From: Megasphaera hutchinsoni
GTDB taxonomy: Bacteria; Bacillota; Negativicutes; Veillonellales; Megasphaeraceae
Length of the DNA stretch: 64,000 nucleotides
NCBI RefSeq assembly: GCF_001553405.1
Contig: NZ_KQ960933.1
Location: forward strand, 1 to 64,000
Direction of reading: 5' to 3'
The notes under the pieces were generated by a model, which was not told the DNA's origin, did not search any database, and saw only the letters and a program-made list of their open reading frames with translations. Position numbers and translations under genes: made by a program. Position 1 is the first letter of the stretch; each line of letters starts with the position of its first letter. Shown here piece by piece: positions 53,589 to 61,903 of the stretch.

Positions 53589-56237
53589 TTACAGTAATTT
53601 TTTGTATTTTCGAATATAAATATATTTGCCCGCACCGACACAGAGAATATACGCCGCACAAATTCCCGGTAAAAAGACAAAGTAGGGAGCCGGCATGGTG
53701 ACCAAACCCACTACGGGGATGCCGACAGTAAAGAGCAGGCCCGTAAAGACGAAGAGCCCCGCCAGGGTGACACTCATGACCTGCCAAGAAGGACGACTTT
53801 CAATAAAGGGCATTTTGGAGGTCCGTAAAAAATATAAAATGACAATTTGCGTCCATAAGGATTCCAGGAACCAGCCGGTTTGAAACAAGCGGATATATTG
53901 TTCCTGCAGGACCGGCGGCAGGGCGGCGGAAAAAACGGGACAATGCAGGACGAGCGGAATGAACATGTAGTACAGAAAGGCGAAGGTAATGCCGTCGAAG
54001 ACGGCGCTGATAGAACCGAATAGCAGCATGAATTTGCCCAAATGTTTTCCCGACCAGTCTTTCGGATAGGCAATATCTTCTTCATCGACCGTATCCCACG
54101 GCAGGACAATACAAAGGGCGTCATAAAATAAATTTAACAGCAGCAATTGCAGGGACGTCATGGGCAGGAAGGGCAGGCAAAGTCCGGCCATGACGACGGA
54201 AATAATATTTCCCAAATTGGAGCCGGCCGTAATTTTTAAATATTTTAACATATTAGTAAAGGTTTTTCGCCCTTCCCTAATGGCGGTTGCCAAAATTTGT
54301 AAATCTTTATCCAGTAATACGAGATCGGCGGAATCTTTTGTGGCCGGTACGGCCGTATCGACGGAAATGCCCACATGGGCGGCCAGTAATGCCGGCATGT
54401 CGTTAATGCCGTCGCCCATAAAGCCGGTCATGGCCGGTTGACGGTTGATACTTTGGACGATTTGCACTTTTTGTTCCGGACTGAGTTCGGCAAACACCGT
54501 GTTTTTTCGTACCGTTGCGTCGAAGGCCGCGGCATCCAGGTCCTGTAAGTCCGTCCCGCTGACAATATGCTGCGCCGGAATGCCGACGCGACGGCAGACG
54601 GATTTGGCAATTTCTTCGGCATCGCCGGTCAGCAGTTTGGGGGTAATGTGCAGGGCTTTTAATTCTTCCAGGGAAATGCGGGCCGACGGTTTGGGCGCAT
54701 CGAAAAAGGCAATATACCCGAGGAGGGTTAAGTCTTTTTCATCCTGCGGACGGATGACGGTCGTGCCTTTCGGAAACGTTTTGACGGCAACGGCAATGAC
54801 TTTCATGCCGTCTTCCAACATATCCTGTACGATCGTATAGACATCGGCAAAAGAACCGTTGCGAATCGGCAAGGTTTTGTTTTCATAGGCGACGGCGGTG
54901 CAGCGTTTATAAATATCTTTTAAATTTCCTTTGGCAATCAATACGGGGTGTTTTTTGGGGGCGCCCACCAGTACTGTCGCAATTTTACGGGTGTAATCGA
55001 AAGGAATTTCCGCCAATTTATGATAATATTCGGTTAAGGTGCGGTAATAGTCGGTGCGGTGAGGCATGGCGGCGCAGGACAAAATGGCCGTGTCTATGGG
55101 ATTGCGAATGCCTGTATGGTAAAAACTGTTGATATAGGCCAAATCCAGGACTTTATGACTTTCTTTGCCTAAAATATCCATAAAATATTCGAGAACTATA
55201 TTTTCCCGAGTTAAGGTGCCCGTTTTATCCAGACAAAGCACTTGCAAACTGCCGAGCCCCTGGAGCGTATTTAAGTTTTTGACGATCGTTTTTTTGTGCG
55301 ATAAGGAAATACTTCCCTTGGCCAAGCAGGCCGTTAAGACCATGGGCAGCATTTCCGGAATCAAGCCTACGGCTACGGCCAGGGAAAAGGCCAAGGCGCT
55401 GCTCCAATGGTGATCGGGAAGACCCCGTAAAATAAAAATGAGGGGAATAAAAATAAAAATAAAGCGCAACATGACATAGGAAATGGAGCGGGTGCCTTTT
55501 TGGAAACTGTCCTTAAACGGGCGGGACACCCGGGCGGCTTTTCCGTATCGGGTCCGGTTACCGACGGCAATGACCGCACCCAGTCCTGTGCCGGAGAGAA
55601 CCGTCGTGGACATGTAGGCCATATCGGGCGCCGTACGACCGGCGGCCGGTGCGGCGGGAGCGGCCGTTTTTTCTATAATGCGGCTTTCGCCGGTCAGGGC
55701 GGCTTCCGAAACAAATAAATCGGCAGTTTGTAATAAGCGAATATCCGCCGGAATGGTTTGCCCGGCCGTGAGCAGGACAATATCGCCGACGACCAGTTCC
55801 GTATGGGCAATATGGCAGCACTTGCCTTGCCGCCGTACGGTGACGGTCGTATGGAGTAAGGCGCGTAATTGGTCGCCTGCATGTTTGGCTTTTATTTCTT
55901 GTGAAAATCGCAGCAGACCGCCGATGACAATCATGATGACAATAATGCCCGCCTCTACTTTCCCGCCGGCGGAAAAGCCGTTCGTATAGGAATCGGTGAC
56001 ATACGAAATAAAGGCGACAATGGCCAAAATAATACAAAAAGGATTAATAAATGCACAGCGTATACGATAGCATAAGGTATCGGCAGGTGCCTGCGAAAAC
56101 GTATTTTCACCGTCTTGCGTACGGCGGCGGCGGACTTCTTCCGGGCGTAAGCCGTCAAGGGTTACCTGCAGGTGTTGCAATACGGCGTCGCCCGACATGG
56201 CGGCAAAATCGGGGGCGTCATGAGAATCCTGTGCCAT
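53589..56237 (-). CDS. Magnesium-translocating P-type ATPase (MgtA/MgtB type), copy 1
   Basis: The 882-residue P3B ATPase shares overall form with its neighbour. The phosphorylated Asp is about residue 337 in CLDKTGTLT, helix 4 reads LIPEMLP, and TGES and GDGINDMPALLAAHVG are intact. It is clearly diverged from the copy at 50.2 kb, so it is not a recent duplication. The start at 56237 is chosen because AGAAAGGA precedes it; the ATG at 56264 lies upstream of that site. It heads a GC-rich operon of importer, regulator and second importer. No MgtC-like gene or Mg2+ riboswitch motif was recognised. Confidence 0.92.
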   Translation of the reverse strand: MAQDSHDAPDFAAMSGDAVLQHLQVTLDGLRPEEVRRRRTQDGENTFSQAPADTLCYRIRCAFINPFCIILAIVAFISYVTDSYTNGFSAGGKVEAGIIVIMIVIGGLLRFSQEIKAKHAGDQLRALLHTTVTVRRQGKCCHIAHTELVVGDIVLLTAGQTIPADIRLLQTADLFVSEAALTGESRIIEKTAAPAAPAAGRTAPDMAYMSTTVLSGTGLGAVIAVGNRTRYGKAARVSRPFKDSFQKGTRSISYVMLRFIFIFIPLIFILRGLPDHHWSSALAFSLAVAVGLIPEMLPMVLTACLAKGSISLSHKKTIVKNLNTLQGLGSLQVLCLDKTGTLTRENIVLEYFMDILGKESHKVLDLAYINSFYHTGIRNPIDTAILSCAAMPHRTDYYRTLTEYYHKLAEIPFDYTRKIATVLVGAPKKHPVLIAKGNLKDIYKRCTAVAYENKTLPIRNGSFADVYTIVQDMLEDGMKVIAVAVKTFPKGTTVIRPQDEKDLTLLGYIAFFDAPKPSARISLEELKALHITPKLLTGDAEEIAKSVCRRVGIPAQHIVSGTDLQDLDAAAFDATVRKNTVFAELSPEQKVQIVQSINRQPAMTGFMGDGINDMPALLAAHVGISVDTAVPATKDSADLVLLDKDLQILATAIREGRKTFTNMLKYLKITAGSNLGNIISVVMAGLCLPFLPMTSLQLLLLNLFYDALCIVLPWDTVDEEDIAYPKDWSGKHLGKFMLLFGSISAVFDGITFAFLYYMFIPLVLHCPVFSAALPPVLQEQYIRLFQTGWFLESLWTQIVILYFLRTSKMPFIESRPSWQVMSVTLAGLFVFTGLLFTVGIPVVGLVTMPAPYFVFLPGICAAYILCVGAGKYIYIRKYKKLL

Positions 56238-56364
56238 ATGGCGTTCATCCTTTCTTTTTATCAATGATTATCCTTATTGTAACACGGATTGTCCAAAATA
56301 ATATAAGAAAAATCTTGCTTTTTTCTTGCTTCCCTTGTTCCGGGCAAGAAGGCGGAAAAAAGAC

Positions 56365-56393
56365 TTGCCAAATATTAGGTTGCATGGTAAAAT
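56365..56393 (+). promoter_or_regulatory. Promoter of the tRNA operon
   Basis: TTGCCA, 17 bases, TAAAAT, 43 bases before the first tRNA. A CGAAGC-TGTG-GCTTCG hairpin (56404-56419) lies in the leader. Confidence 0.65.
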
Positions 56394-56435
56394 GATTCTT
56401 GTTCGAAGCTGTGGCTTCGGAGGAAAGTATGAGAT

Positions 56436-56512
56436 GGCCCCGTGGTGTAGCGGTTTAACATGTCGCCCTGTCACGGCGAAGATCGTCGGTTCAAATCCGA
56501 TCGGGGTCGCCA
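56436..56512 (+). tRNA. tRNA-Asp (anticodon GTC)
   Basis: Acceptor GGCCCCG/CGGGGTC pairs, with discriminator G and encoded CCA. Anticodon GTC at 56470-56472; T loop GTTCAAATC. Confidence 0.95.
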
Positions 56513-56517
56513 TATTT

Positions 56518-56593
56518 GCTCAGGTAGCTCAGTCGGTAGAGCAGGGGACTGAAAATCCCCGTGTCGGCGGTTCGATTCCGTCCCTGAGCACCA
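56518..56593 (+). tRNA. tRNA-Phe (anticodon GAA)
   Basis: Acceptor GCTCAGG/CCTGAGC, anticodon GAA at 56551-56553, T loop GTTCGATTC, CCA encoded. Confidence 0.96.
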
Positions 56594-56604
56594 AATAAGT
56601 ACAG

Positions 56605-56691
56605 GCGGTCGTGGCGGAATGGCAGACGCGCTACTTTGAGGGGGTAGTGAACATATTGTTCGTATGGGTTCAAGTCCCATCGACCGCACCA
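56605..56691 (+). tRNA. tRNA-Leu (anticodon GAG)
   Basis: Acceptor GCGGTCG/CGACCGC, long variable arm (GAACATATTGTTC), anticodon GAG at 56638-56640, CCA encoded. Confidence 0.95.
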
Positions 56692-56701
56692 ATAGTAAAT
56701 A

Positions 56702-56735
56702 AGCGTTTCTCGAGAAATTCGAGAAACGCTCTTTT
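56702..56735 (+). terminator. Intrinsic terminator of the tRNA operon
   Basis: AGCGTTTCTCGA / TCGAGAAACGCT stem followed by CTTTTT. Confidence 0.9.
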
Positions 56736-56738
56736 TGT

Positions 56739-57074
56739 TTGATTATATGTTGATGACAGTTTAACTGAAATAGTTGTCATATGGAGAGAGGTTAATTAGC
56801 ATAAAATTTAAAAATATTTTGCATTTTAAAAATAACAGCGGTTTTCATCATAGGTGTAATCTGAATTACTGCCAAGTATTAAAATGGGGGGAGCTATTTA
56901 TAATCACGGCTCATGGCTTAGCGATATTTTACGCAAGTAGACATTTTCCTTACTTACGATACTAATGCTTGATGCTTCTGACATGGTGGTGGGCAATAAT
57001 AACATCTTCAGCTATGTACTTGAATAGTGATACAACCTGTTTTTATTCATTCAATTATAAATAATAACAATTCT
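56739..57074. other. Intergenic region with no recognised gene
   Basis: A 63-codon frame at 56774-56965 has no good ribosome site and no recognisable protein. I see no repeats that would mark an attachment site for the neighbouring GC-rich block. Confidence 0.4.
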
Positions 57075-57103
57075 TAGACAGTAGTTATTGCTAGTGGTAT
57101 AAT
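57075..57103 (+). promoter_or_regulatory. Promoter of the amidase gene
   Basis: TAGACA, 17 bases, TATAAT, about 44 bases before the start codon. Confidence 0.65.
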
Positions 57104-57146
57104 ATAGGAGTAATTAGAATTTTTAGTATGGGTAGAGGCTTTTATT

Positions 57147-57785
57147 ATGAGAGATGTAAGTCGTAAGGATTTTTTATGTAAGTCATTTTTATCAATTGTG
57201 AGTGTAACGGTTGGATCAGCGTTACTTTCTGGGATCGCAAGTGCAAGTGGTTTAGATATACAAAAGATCATTGATGAAACAAAACCGATGTCCGAAGAGG
57301 TGAAATTGCACATTCATCGTCCCAAATTAGTTTTTGCTGAAGCATTACAGCCTCGGCTTGAAACAAAAAGAATTATTATGCATCACGTAGGAGGAACGAA
57401 TCGGGAAGCAAAGGCAGAGGAAATACATCAGTGGCATTTACAAAATGGATGGGCTGGTATTGGTTATCATTTTATTATTCATAAAGATGGGAGTATTGAA
57501 CAGGGGCGACCTATTGAGATGATTGGAGCACACTGTTATCGTTATAATTCTGATTCGGTAGGTATCTGTTCAATTGGAAATTTTCAAGAGTATTATCCAA
57601 CCGATAGGCAGTTAGAAACGGCGGGAAAATTAATTGCGTATGTTTGTAGTTTATATGATATTGTACCAGGAAAGGATACTATTTTTGGACATCGCGATTT
57701 AAATAAGACGGAGTGTCCAGGCGATCATCTTTATGCACAATTAGATAATTTACGAAAAGTAGCTTTTAATTATTTACAGGGATAA
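57147..57785 (+). CDS. Exported N-acetylmuramoyl-L-alanine amidase (Amidase_2/PGRP fold)
   Basis: The 212-residue protein has a Tat-like N-terminus (SRKDFLCKSFLS) with Arg-Lys instead of Arg-Arg. A hydrophobic stretch and an Ala-Ser-Ala site near residue 33 follow. From about residue 70 it is an Amidase_2/PGRP domain. Zinc ligands are in IIMHHVGG (first His), the mid His-Cys pair GAHCYRYNSDSVGI, and FGHRDLNKTECPGD (His and Cys). The catalytic Tyr is probably in GIGYHFII. It would cut peptidoglycan in the periplasm, in cell separation or recycling. AGAGGC is a modest ribosome site. Confidence 0.85.
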   Translation: MRDVSRKDFLCKSFLSIVSVTVGSALLSGIASASGLDIQKIIDETKPMSEEVKLHIHRPKLVFAEALQPRLETKRIIMHHVGGTNREAKAEEIHQWHLQNGWAGIGYHFIIHKDGSIEQGRPIEMIGAHCYRYNSDSVGICSIGNFQEYYPTDRQLETAGKLIAYVCSLYDIVPGKDTIFGHRDLNKTECPGDHLYAQLDNLRKVAFNYLQG

Positions 57786-57798
57786 TTGAAATATAATA

Positions 57799-57832
57799 AA
57801 AAAATCTGCAACCATGTGGCTGCAGATTTTTT
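57799..57832. terminator. Bidirectional terminator
   Basis: AAAAAATCTGCA / TGCAGATTTTTT stem with a ten-base loop, between the convergent amidase and znuA genes. Confidence 0.85.
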
Positions 57833-57865
57833 GTTGTTATAAAGTGCTAGTTATGTTAAGAAAAT

Positions 57866-58786
57866 TTATTGTAAGCTTTTAAAAATTTTATCGAGATTTT
57901 CTTGCATTGCATTAATATATGTTTTTCCACCTTCGCTGCTTTCTAAGGTGTTAATTGTTTGTACTTGTGCACCTACTTCTTTTGCCAATGTTTGAGATAC
58001 TTTGGGACTTACCATTTCTTCTGCAAAAATTGTTTTTACTTTATGTTGTTTGCAATATTTTACGAGTTCCGTCATGTTTTGCGGGCTTGGTTCGCCATCG
58101 GCAAATACGTCTTCAACACTGTTTTGTTCTAGTCCGAATTCACGGCATAAATAAGCAAAAGCAGCATGACCAGTTACAAAGTGTTTTTTTTTGACGCTTG
58201 CAAATTTAGAAGCATATTGATCATGTAATGTTTTGAGCTGAACAATATATTCTTTTGCATTTTTTTGATAAAAATCTGCGTTTTTGGGATCGGCTTTAGC
58301 TAATGCATTCGCAATATTTTGCACTTCTATTTGTGCTTCATTTAGACCTAACCAGCAATGCGGATCATATTGACCGTGTTCTTTAATTTCGTCTTCATCC
58401 GTATTCATAATCGCTTTGATGCCTTTTGATGCTTCTACGGTGATTAAGTCTTTGTTGTTCGCTGACTGAATTGCTTGGTCTGCCCAAGGTTCCATCCCTA
58501 ATCCGCTATATACAAATACTTTGACTGAACTTAAGGATTTCATGTCTTTGGTGGTTAATTCAAAATCATGAGGCTCTGTTCCATCGGGAATAATAGTAAC
58601 TACATTTACTTTATCTTTTCCTACAGCTTCTACAAATTCTTTCATCGCATTAAAGCTCGTCGCTACTTGCAATTTTTCCGCATTAGGAGTTGCTGGTGTA
58701 TTTTGTGCTTCCTGATTCCCACATGCGGTAAGCATGAATGCAGCTGCAATTGTTAAGATACCTGCGGATAACCATTTTTTTAACAT
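57866..58786 (-). CDS. znuA: Zinc ABC transporter substrate-binding lipoprotein
   Basis: The 306-residue protein has a lipoprotein signal peptide (FMLTACGNQ), then a cluster A-I/ZnuA fold. Metal-ligand regions are GTEPHDFEL (His), DPHCWLGL (His), VTGHAAFAYL (His) and the late FAEEMVSP (acidic). The His-rich loop of many ZnuA proteins is nearly absent. Divergent znuCB and a Zur-like box in its 5' region support zinc rather than manganese. AGGAGGG precedes the ATG. Confidence 0.9.
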   Translation of the reverse strand: MLKKWLSAGILTIAAAFMLTACGNQEAQNTPATPNAEKLQVATSFNAMKEFVEAVGKDKVNVVTIIPDGTEPHDFELTTKDMKSLSSVKVFVYSGLGMEPWADQAIQSANNKDLITVEASKGIKAIMNTDEDEIKEHGQYDPHCWLGLNEAQIEVQNIANALAKADPKNADFYQKNAKEYIVQLKTLHDQYASKFASVKKKHFVTGHAAFAYLCREFGLEQNSVEDVFADGEPSPQNMTELVKYCKQHKVKTIFAEEMVSPKVSQTLAKEVGAQVQTINTLESSEGGKTYINAMQENLDKIFKSLQ

Positions 58787-58807
58787 ATATATCCCTCCTT
58801 TTTATTA

Positions 58808-58832
58808 AATGCAAATAAAATGCATTTGCATT
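58808..58832. promoter_or_regulatory. Zur-like operator at the znuA promoter
   Basis: AATGCAAAT-N7-ATTTGCATT, a perfect 9-bp-arm inverted repeat. It lies just downstream of the predicted znuA start site (about 58835, minus). Confidence 0.75.
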
Positions 58833-58841
58833 GCGATAGAT

Positions 58842-58870
58842 ATCATAACACGTTATGACAAGAACGTCAA
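58842..58870 (-). promoter_or_regulatory. Promoter of znuA
   Basis: On the minus strand TTGACG, 17 bases, TATGAT. Confidence 0.7.
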
Positions 58871-58872
58871 CT

Positions 58873-58893
58873 AAATGCAAACAACTTGCATTT
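58873..58893. promoter_or_regulatory. Zur-like operator at the znuCB promoter
   Basis: AAATGCAA-N5-TTGCATTT, perfect 8-bp arms. It overlaps the -35 of the plus promoter. Confidence 0.75.
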
Positions 58894-58914
58894 TGTAATG
58901 GCCGACTATATAAT
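58886..58914 (+). promoter_or_regulatory. Promoter of znuCB-fur
   Basis: TTGCAT, 17 bases, TATAAT. Confidence 0.75.
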
Positions 58915-58962
58915 GTAAGTGTAAAAGTGTATATTTTTGTATATTGATAAAAGGGGTAATCT

Positions 58963-59637
58963 ATGATTTTGTTTAAAAATGTATATTTTACATATGGTAA
59001 TGGAGAATATATATTGAAAAATATTAATTTTACTATTAATAAAGGGGAATATACGGCTGTTGTAGGTGAAAATGGTAGTGGTAAAAGCACATTGGTAAAG
59101 CTTTTATTAGGGCTGTTATCACCAACGAGAGGATATATAAAAAGGGAATGGAACCGCTGTGCTTATGTACCGCAACGATTTGAATCTCTCAATAGTCAAT
59201 TTCCTATTACTGTTTATGAAGTATTAGATTGTTATAGAAAAGTCTTGCATATAAAGGATAAAACGACGATCAAAATGTGTTTGGATAATTTAAAAATTTT
59301 TGATTTACGAAACCATTTGATTGGGGATTTATCGGGGGGACAATGTCAGAAAGTGATGATTGCCAGAGCTCTCTTGGGAAATCCGGATGTGTTGATATTC
59401 GATGAGCCATCTACGGGGATTGATATGCCTAGCCAAATGGAATTATATCCATTTATTCATTCGCTTAATAAAGATAAGGGAATTACCATTATTACGGTTG
59501 AACATAATTTGAAATTTGCTGTGCATTATGCTATGAAAATGATTCATGTTGCCGATGGAGCGGCACACATTTGTACATCACGTGAATATGTACAAGAGTT
59601 TTTGCATCATAAGGTAGGGAGTGAACCTAATGTTTGA
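58963..59637 (+). CDS. znuC: Zinc ABC transporter ATP-binding protein
   Basis: The 224-residue ATPase has Walker A GENGSGKST, the signature LSGGQCQKVMIARAL, and Walker B VLIFDEPSTGID followed by the H-loop VEHNL. It is the divergent partner of znuA. AAAAGGGG precedes the ATG at 58963. The C-terminus overlaps znuB. Confidence 0.93.
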   Translation: MILFKNVYFTYGNGEYILKNINFTINKGEYTAVVGENGSGKSTLVKLLLGLLSPTRGYIKREWNRCAYVPQRFESLNSQFPITVYEVLDCYRKVLHIKDKTTIKMCLDNLKIFDLRNHLIGDLSGGQCQKVMIARALLGNPDVLIFDEPSTGIDMPSQMELYPFIHSLNKDKGITIITVEHNLKFAVHYAMKMIHVADGAAHICTSREYVQEFLHHKVGSEPNV

Positions 59638-60433
59638 ATATACGTTTATGCAAAATGCTTTTATGGTTTCGATATTGATATCGGTTGTTTGCCCCATTAT
59701 TGGGATATTTTTAGTGTTGCGTCGTTATGCTATGATTGGCGATACATTGGCGCATACTTCGTTAGCTGGGGTAGCTGCAGGATTGCTATTTCAAATTAAT
59801 CCGATTGTTAGTGCATTTGTGTTTACGTCTGTATTTGGAATTTTAATTGAAATATTGAGAAATAAATTTAAACGGTATGCAGAACTAATTTTAGTTATCG
59901 TCTTATCGTTGTCTGTCGGTATTGCGATTACCATTATTAGTTCAGGACATGTACATGCGAACGTAGAGTCATTTCTGTTTGGGAGTATTTTAACTGTATC
60001 ATATGCAGATGTTTTGGCTGTAGGTGTTTTGTGTATAGCCACGTTAGTGACGGTTTGTGTATTGTATTCTCGCTTGTTGTTACTTACGTTTGATGAAGAT
60101 GGCGCACAGATTGCGGGGGTTCATAGTAGGCTTATTAATTACGTGTTTGCTGTTTTAGTGGCAGCAACGGTTTCGGTTGCTATTCGTATTGTGGGAATTT
60201 TAGTGATTAGTTCGTTAATTGCATTACCTGTTGCCACGGCATTGCAATTACATGTAGGATTCCGAAAAACAATGGTAATAGCGATCTTTTTTAGCTTTTT
60301 TGATATTCTAGTTGGGTTAGTTACTTCGTATTGGTTTAATACTGCACCAGGTGGGATGACTGCGATTATTTCTGTGCTTATGCTGGTAGTTGTTATTATA
60401 AGTAAAGAGTTTATTACATTGGGAAAAAAGTGA
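59630..60433 (+). CDS. znuB: Zinc ABC transporter permease
   Basis: The 267-residue permease has seven to eight hydrophobic segments. The ABC-3 family motif is clear (IGDTLAHTSLAGVAAGLLF, and GILVISSLIALPVATAL). The ATG at 59630 overlaps znuC by 8 bases and has AAGGTAGGGA upstream; a GTG at 59621 is inside that site. It forms the membrane channel for ZnuAC. Confidence 0.93.
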   Translation: MFEYTFMQNAFMVSILISVVCPIIGIFLVLRRYAMIGDTLAHTSLAGVAAGLLFQINPIVSAFVFTSVFGILIEILRNKFKRYAELILVIVLSLSVGIAITIISSGHVHANVESFLFGSILTVSYADVLAVGVLCIATLVTVCVLYSRLLLLTFDEDGAQIAGVHSRLINYVFAVLVAATVSVAIRIVGILVISSLIALPVATALQLHVGFRKTMVIAIFFSFFDILVGLVTSYWFNTAPGGMTAIISVLMLVVVIISKEFITLGKK

Positions 60434-60442
60434 GGGACATAC

Positions 60443-60919
60443 ATGGTTAATAAAAAATACATGGGCGAAGATTATCGAGATTATTTGCATCGATATGGAT
60501 TGAAGAGTACACGCACACGGAATATGGTATTGCATATGTTTATTGAAAATGAAGGGGTATTAACAGCAGAAACCATTTATCGACAGTTAATTGGTGATCA
60601 GCATCGTATTAATTTTTCAACGGTATATCGTATTTTAGAAATGTTTACAGAGAAAAAAGTTATCATTAAGACTTTATTACCAAATTCTCGTACGTATGGA
60701 TTTTTATTACGGGCTTCTGGGCATACGCATCGTTTGATTTGTTTGCGGTGTCATCAAATTGTTGAAATTGCAGACTGTCCATTGTCTGATTTTGAAAATA
60801 TACTAGCTCAGAATACACATTTTCAAATTGCAGGACATCATTTAGAAATCTATGGATATTGTCAAATATGTCAAGAAGAACGACTGCAAGAGGCGCTAGC
60901 TGCTACGGAAAGTGCATAG
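60443..60919 (+). CDS. zur: Fur-family metalloregulator, probably Zur
   Basis: The 158-residue protein has a winged helix (TAETIYRQLIGDQHRINFSTVYRILEMF) and a C-terminal dimer domain. Two CxxC pairs (CLRC, CQIC) form the structural zinc site. HTHRLICLRC and HHLEIYGYC hold the sensory His. It lies 9 bases after znuB in the same operon. Its position and the two inverted repeats at the znu promoters favour a zinc-sensing Zur over Fur. Confidence 0.88.
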   Translation: MVNKKYMGEDYRDYLHRYGLKSTRTRNMVLHMFIENEGVLTAETIYRQLIGDQHRINFSTVYRILEMFTEKKVIIKTLLPNSRTYGFLLRASGHTHRLICLRCHQIVEIADCPLSDFENILAQNTHFQIAGHHLEIYGYCQICQEERLQEALAATESA

Positions 60920-61018
60920 ATTATCTAGCATGATATAGTACATTATCAAAGAACGTAATGTATGAATATGGTATAATATGTTTCATAAATGGATATATAA
61001 TGGATAGGGGGAACAGCG

Positions 61019-61375
61019 GTGACGCAAGAAGAGTCCAAGAAGATTGCTATGCAAGCGTTAAGTGAGGGCTTATTTCAGCATGATGAGCAGAGATTGAAAC
61101 GATATATTCAAGTATTAGCCAATAATTTTAAAATTTTAGGTGATCCTACAAGATTACGTATTTTGCAAGTTCTTATGAATCATGAATTATGTGTTCGTGA
61201 TATTGCTGACTTGATACATATGGAACAGTCCGCTGTTTCGCATCAATTGCGGACATTGCGTGATGCAGGATTAGTTATTTTTCGGCGAGAAGGAAAGGTT
61301 GTATATTATTCGCTAGCAGATGACCACGTATTCACATTACTTTCTGTTGGCATAGAACATGTTTCAGAATTTTAA
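61019..61375 (+). CDS. ArsR/SmtB-family metalloregulator (alpha-5 zinc-type)
   Basis: The 118-residue winged-helix repressor has the ArsR signature ILGDPTRLRILQVL and MEQSAVSHQLRTLRDAGLV. The last helix DDHVFTLLSVGIEHVSE has the DxH...HxxE ligands of the SmtB/CzrA alpha-5 zinc site. The alpha-3 thiol motif is only partial (ELCVRDI, a single Cys). It therefore probably senses zinc or cobalt. The GTG start is behind AGGGGG. Its target may be an efflux gene outside the window, or the znu locus. It has its own promoter (a TATAAT at 60972). Confidence 0.85.
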   Translation: MTQEESKKIAMQALSEGLFQHDEQRLKRYIQVLANNFKILGDPTRLRILQVLMNHELCVRDIADLIHMEQSAVSHQLRTLRDAGLVIFRREGKVVYYSLADDHVFTLLSVGIEHVSEF

Positions 61376-61394
61376 TATATGGAAGAGAGGTTAT

Positions 61395-61892
61395 ATGCGT
61401 ATTTTTATTATGCGACATGGCGAAGCAACAGCGGCTACCTTGGATACAGCTGATAGACAGCGAGTATTGTCGTCCACGGGAATACAACAAGCTAAGCAAG
61501 TGGGGCGTTTATTAGAGCAATATTTAAAAAGAGAATCTATTCGCCTTTGGGCGAGTCCCTATAAACGATCAATAGAAACAGTTACGTATCTTCGTACTGC
61601 ATTGCCGTTGGCTTTAGTGGGCGTCCACGAAGCAATTGCCACGGGAAATCGAGAAAAGATAGAACGGGAGTTACTAGGTGCATCAACGGAAGAAAATGTA
61701 TGCATTGTGGGACATATTCCTTATGTTAATCAGTGGGTGCAGCAGTGGTCGGGTATTGCATTACCTTTTGAACCTGCGGATATGGCTGTTTTGACCTATT
61801 TGAAGAAAGATGATATGGCAAAAGGCAATATGCAACTTAGCGTATATATTAGTAATGGTGGGTGTCGTTGGTTGTTAGGAAAAAATATATAG
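61395..61892 (+). CDS. sixA: Phosphohistidine phosphatase SixA
   Basis: The 165-residue histidine phosphatase starts at MRIFIMRHGEA, with the catalytic RHG at residues 7-9. The second catalytic His is in VGHIPYVNQ. It is the short SixA type that removes phosphate from phosphohistidine in phosphotransfer proteins. AGAGAGG precedes the ATG at 61395; the frame upstream has no site. Confidence 0.9.
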   Translation: MRIFIMRHGEATAATLDTADRQRVLSSTGIQQAKQVGRLLEQYLKRESIRLWASPYKRSIETVTYLRTALPLALVGVHEAIATGNREKIERELLGASTEENVCIVGHIPYVNQWVQQWSGIALPFEPADMAVLTYLKKDDMAKGNMQLSVYISNGGCRWLLGKNI

Positions 61893-61903
61893 GAGGAGAA
61901 ATG

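Noticed and set aside
56692-57146. Attachment site or integrase remnant beside the tRNA operon
   Set aside because: No repeat of a tRNA 3' end was found near 50.1 kb and no integrase-like frame is present.
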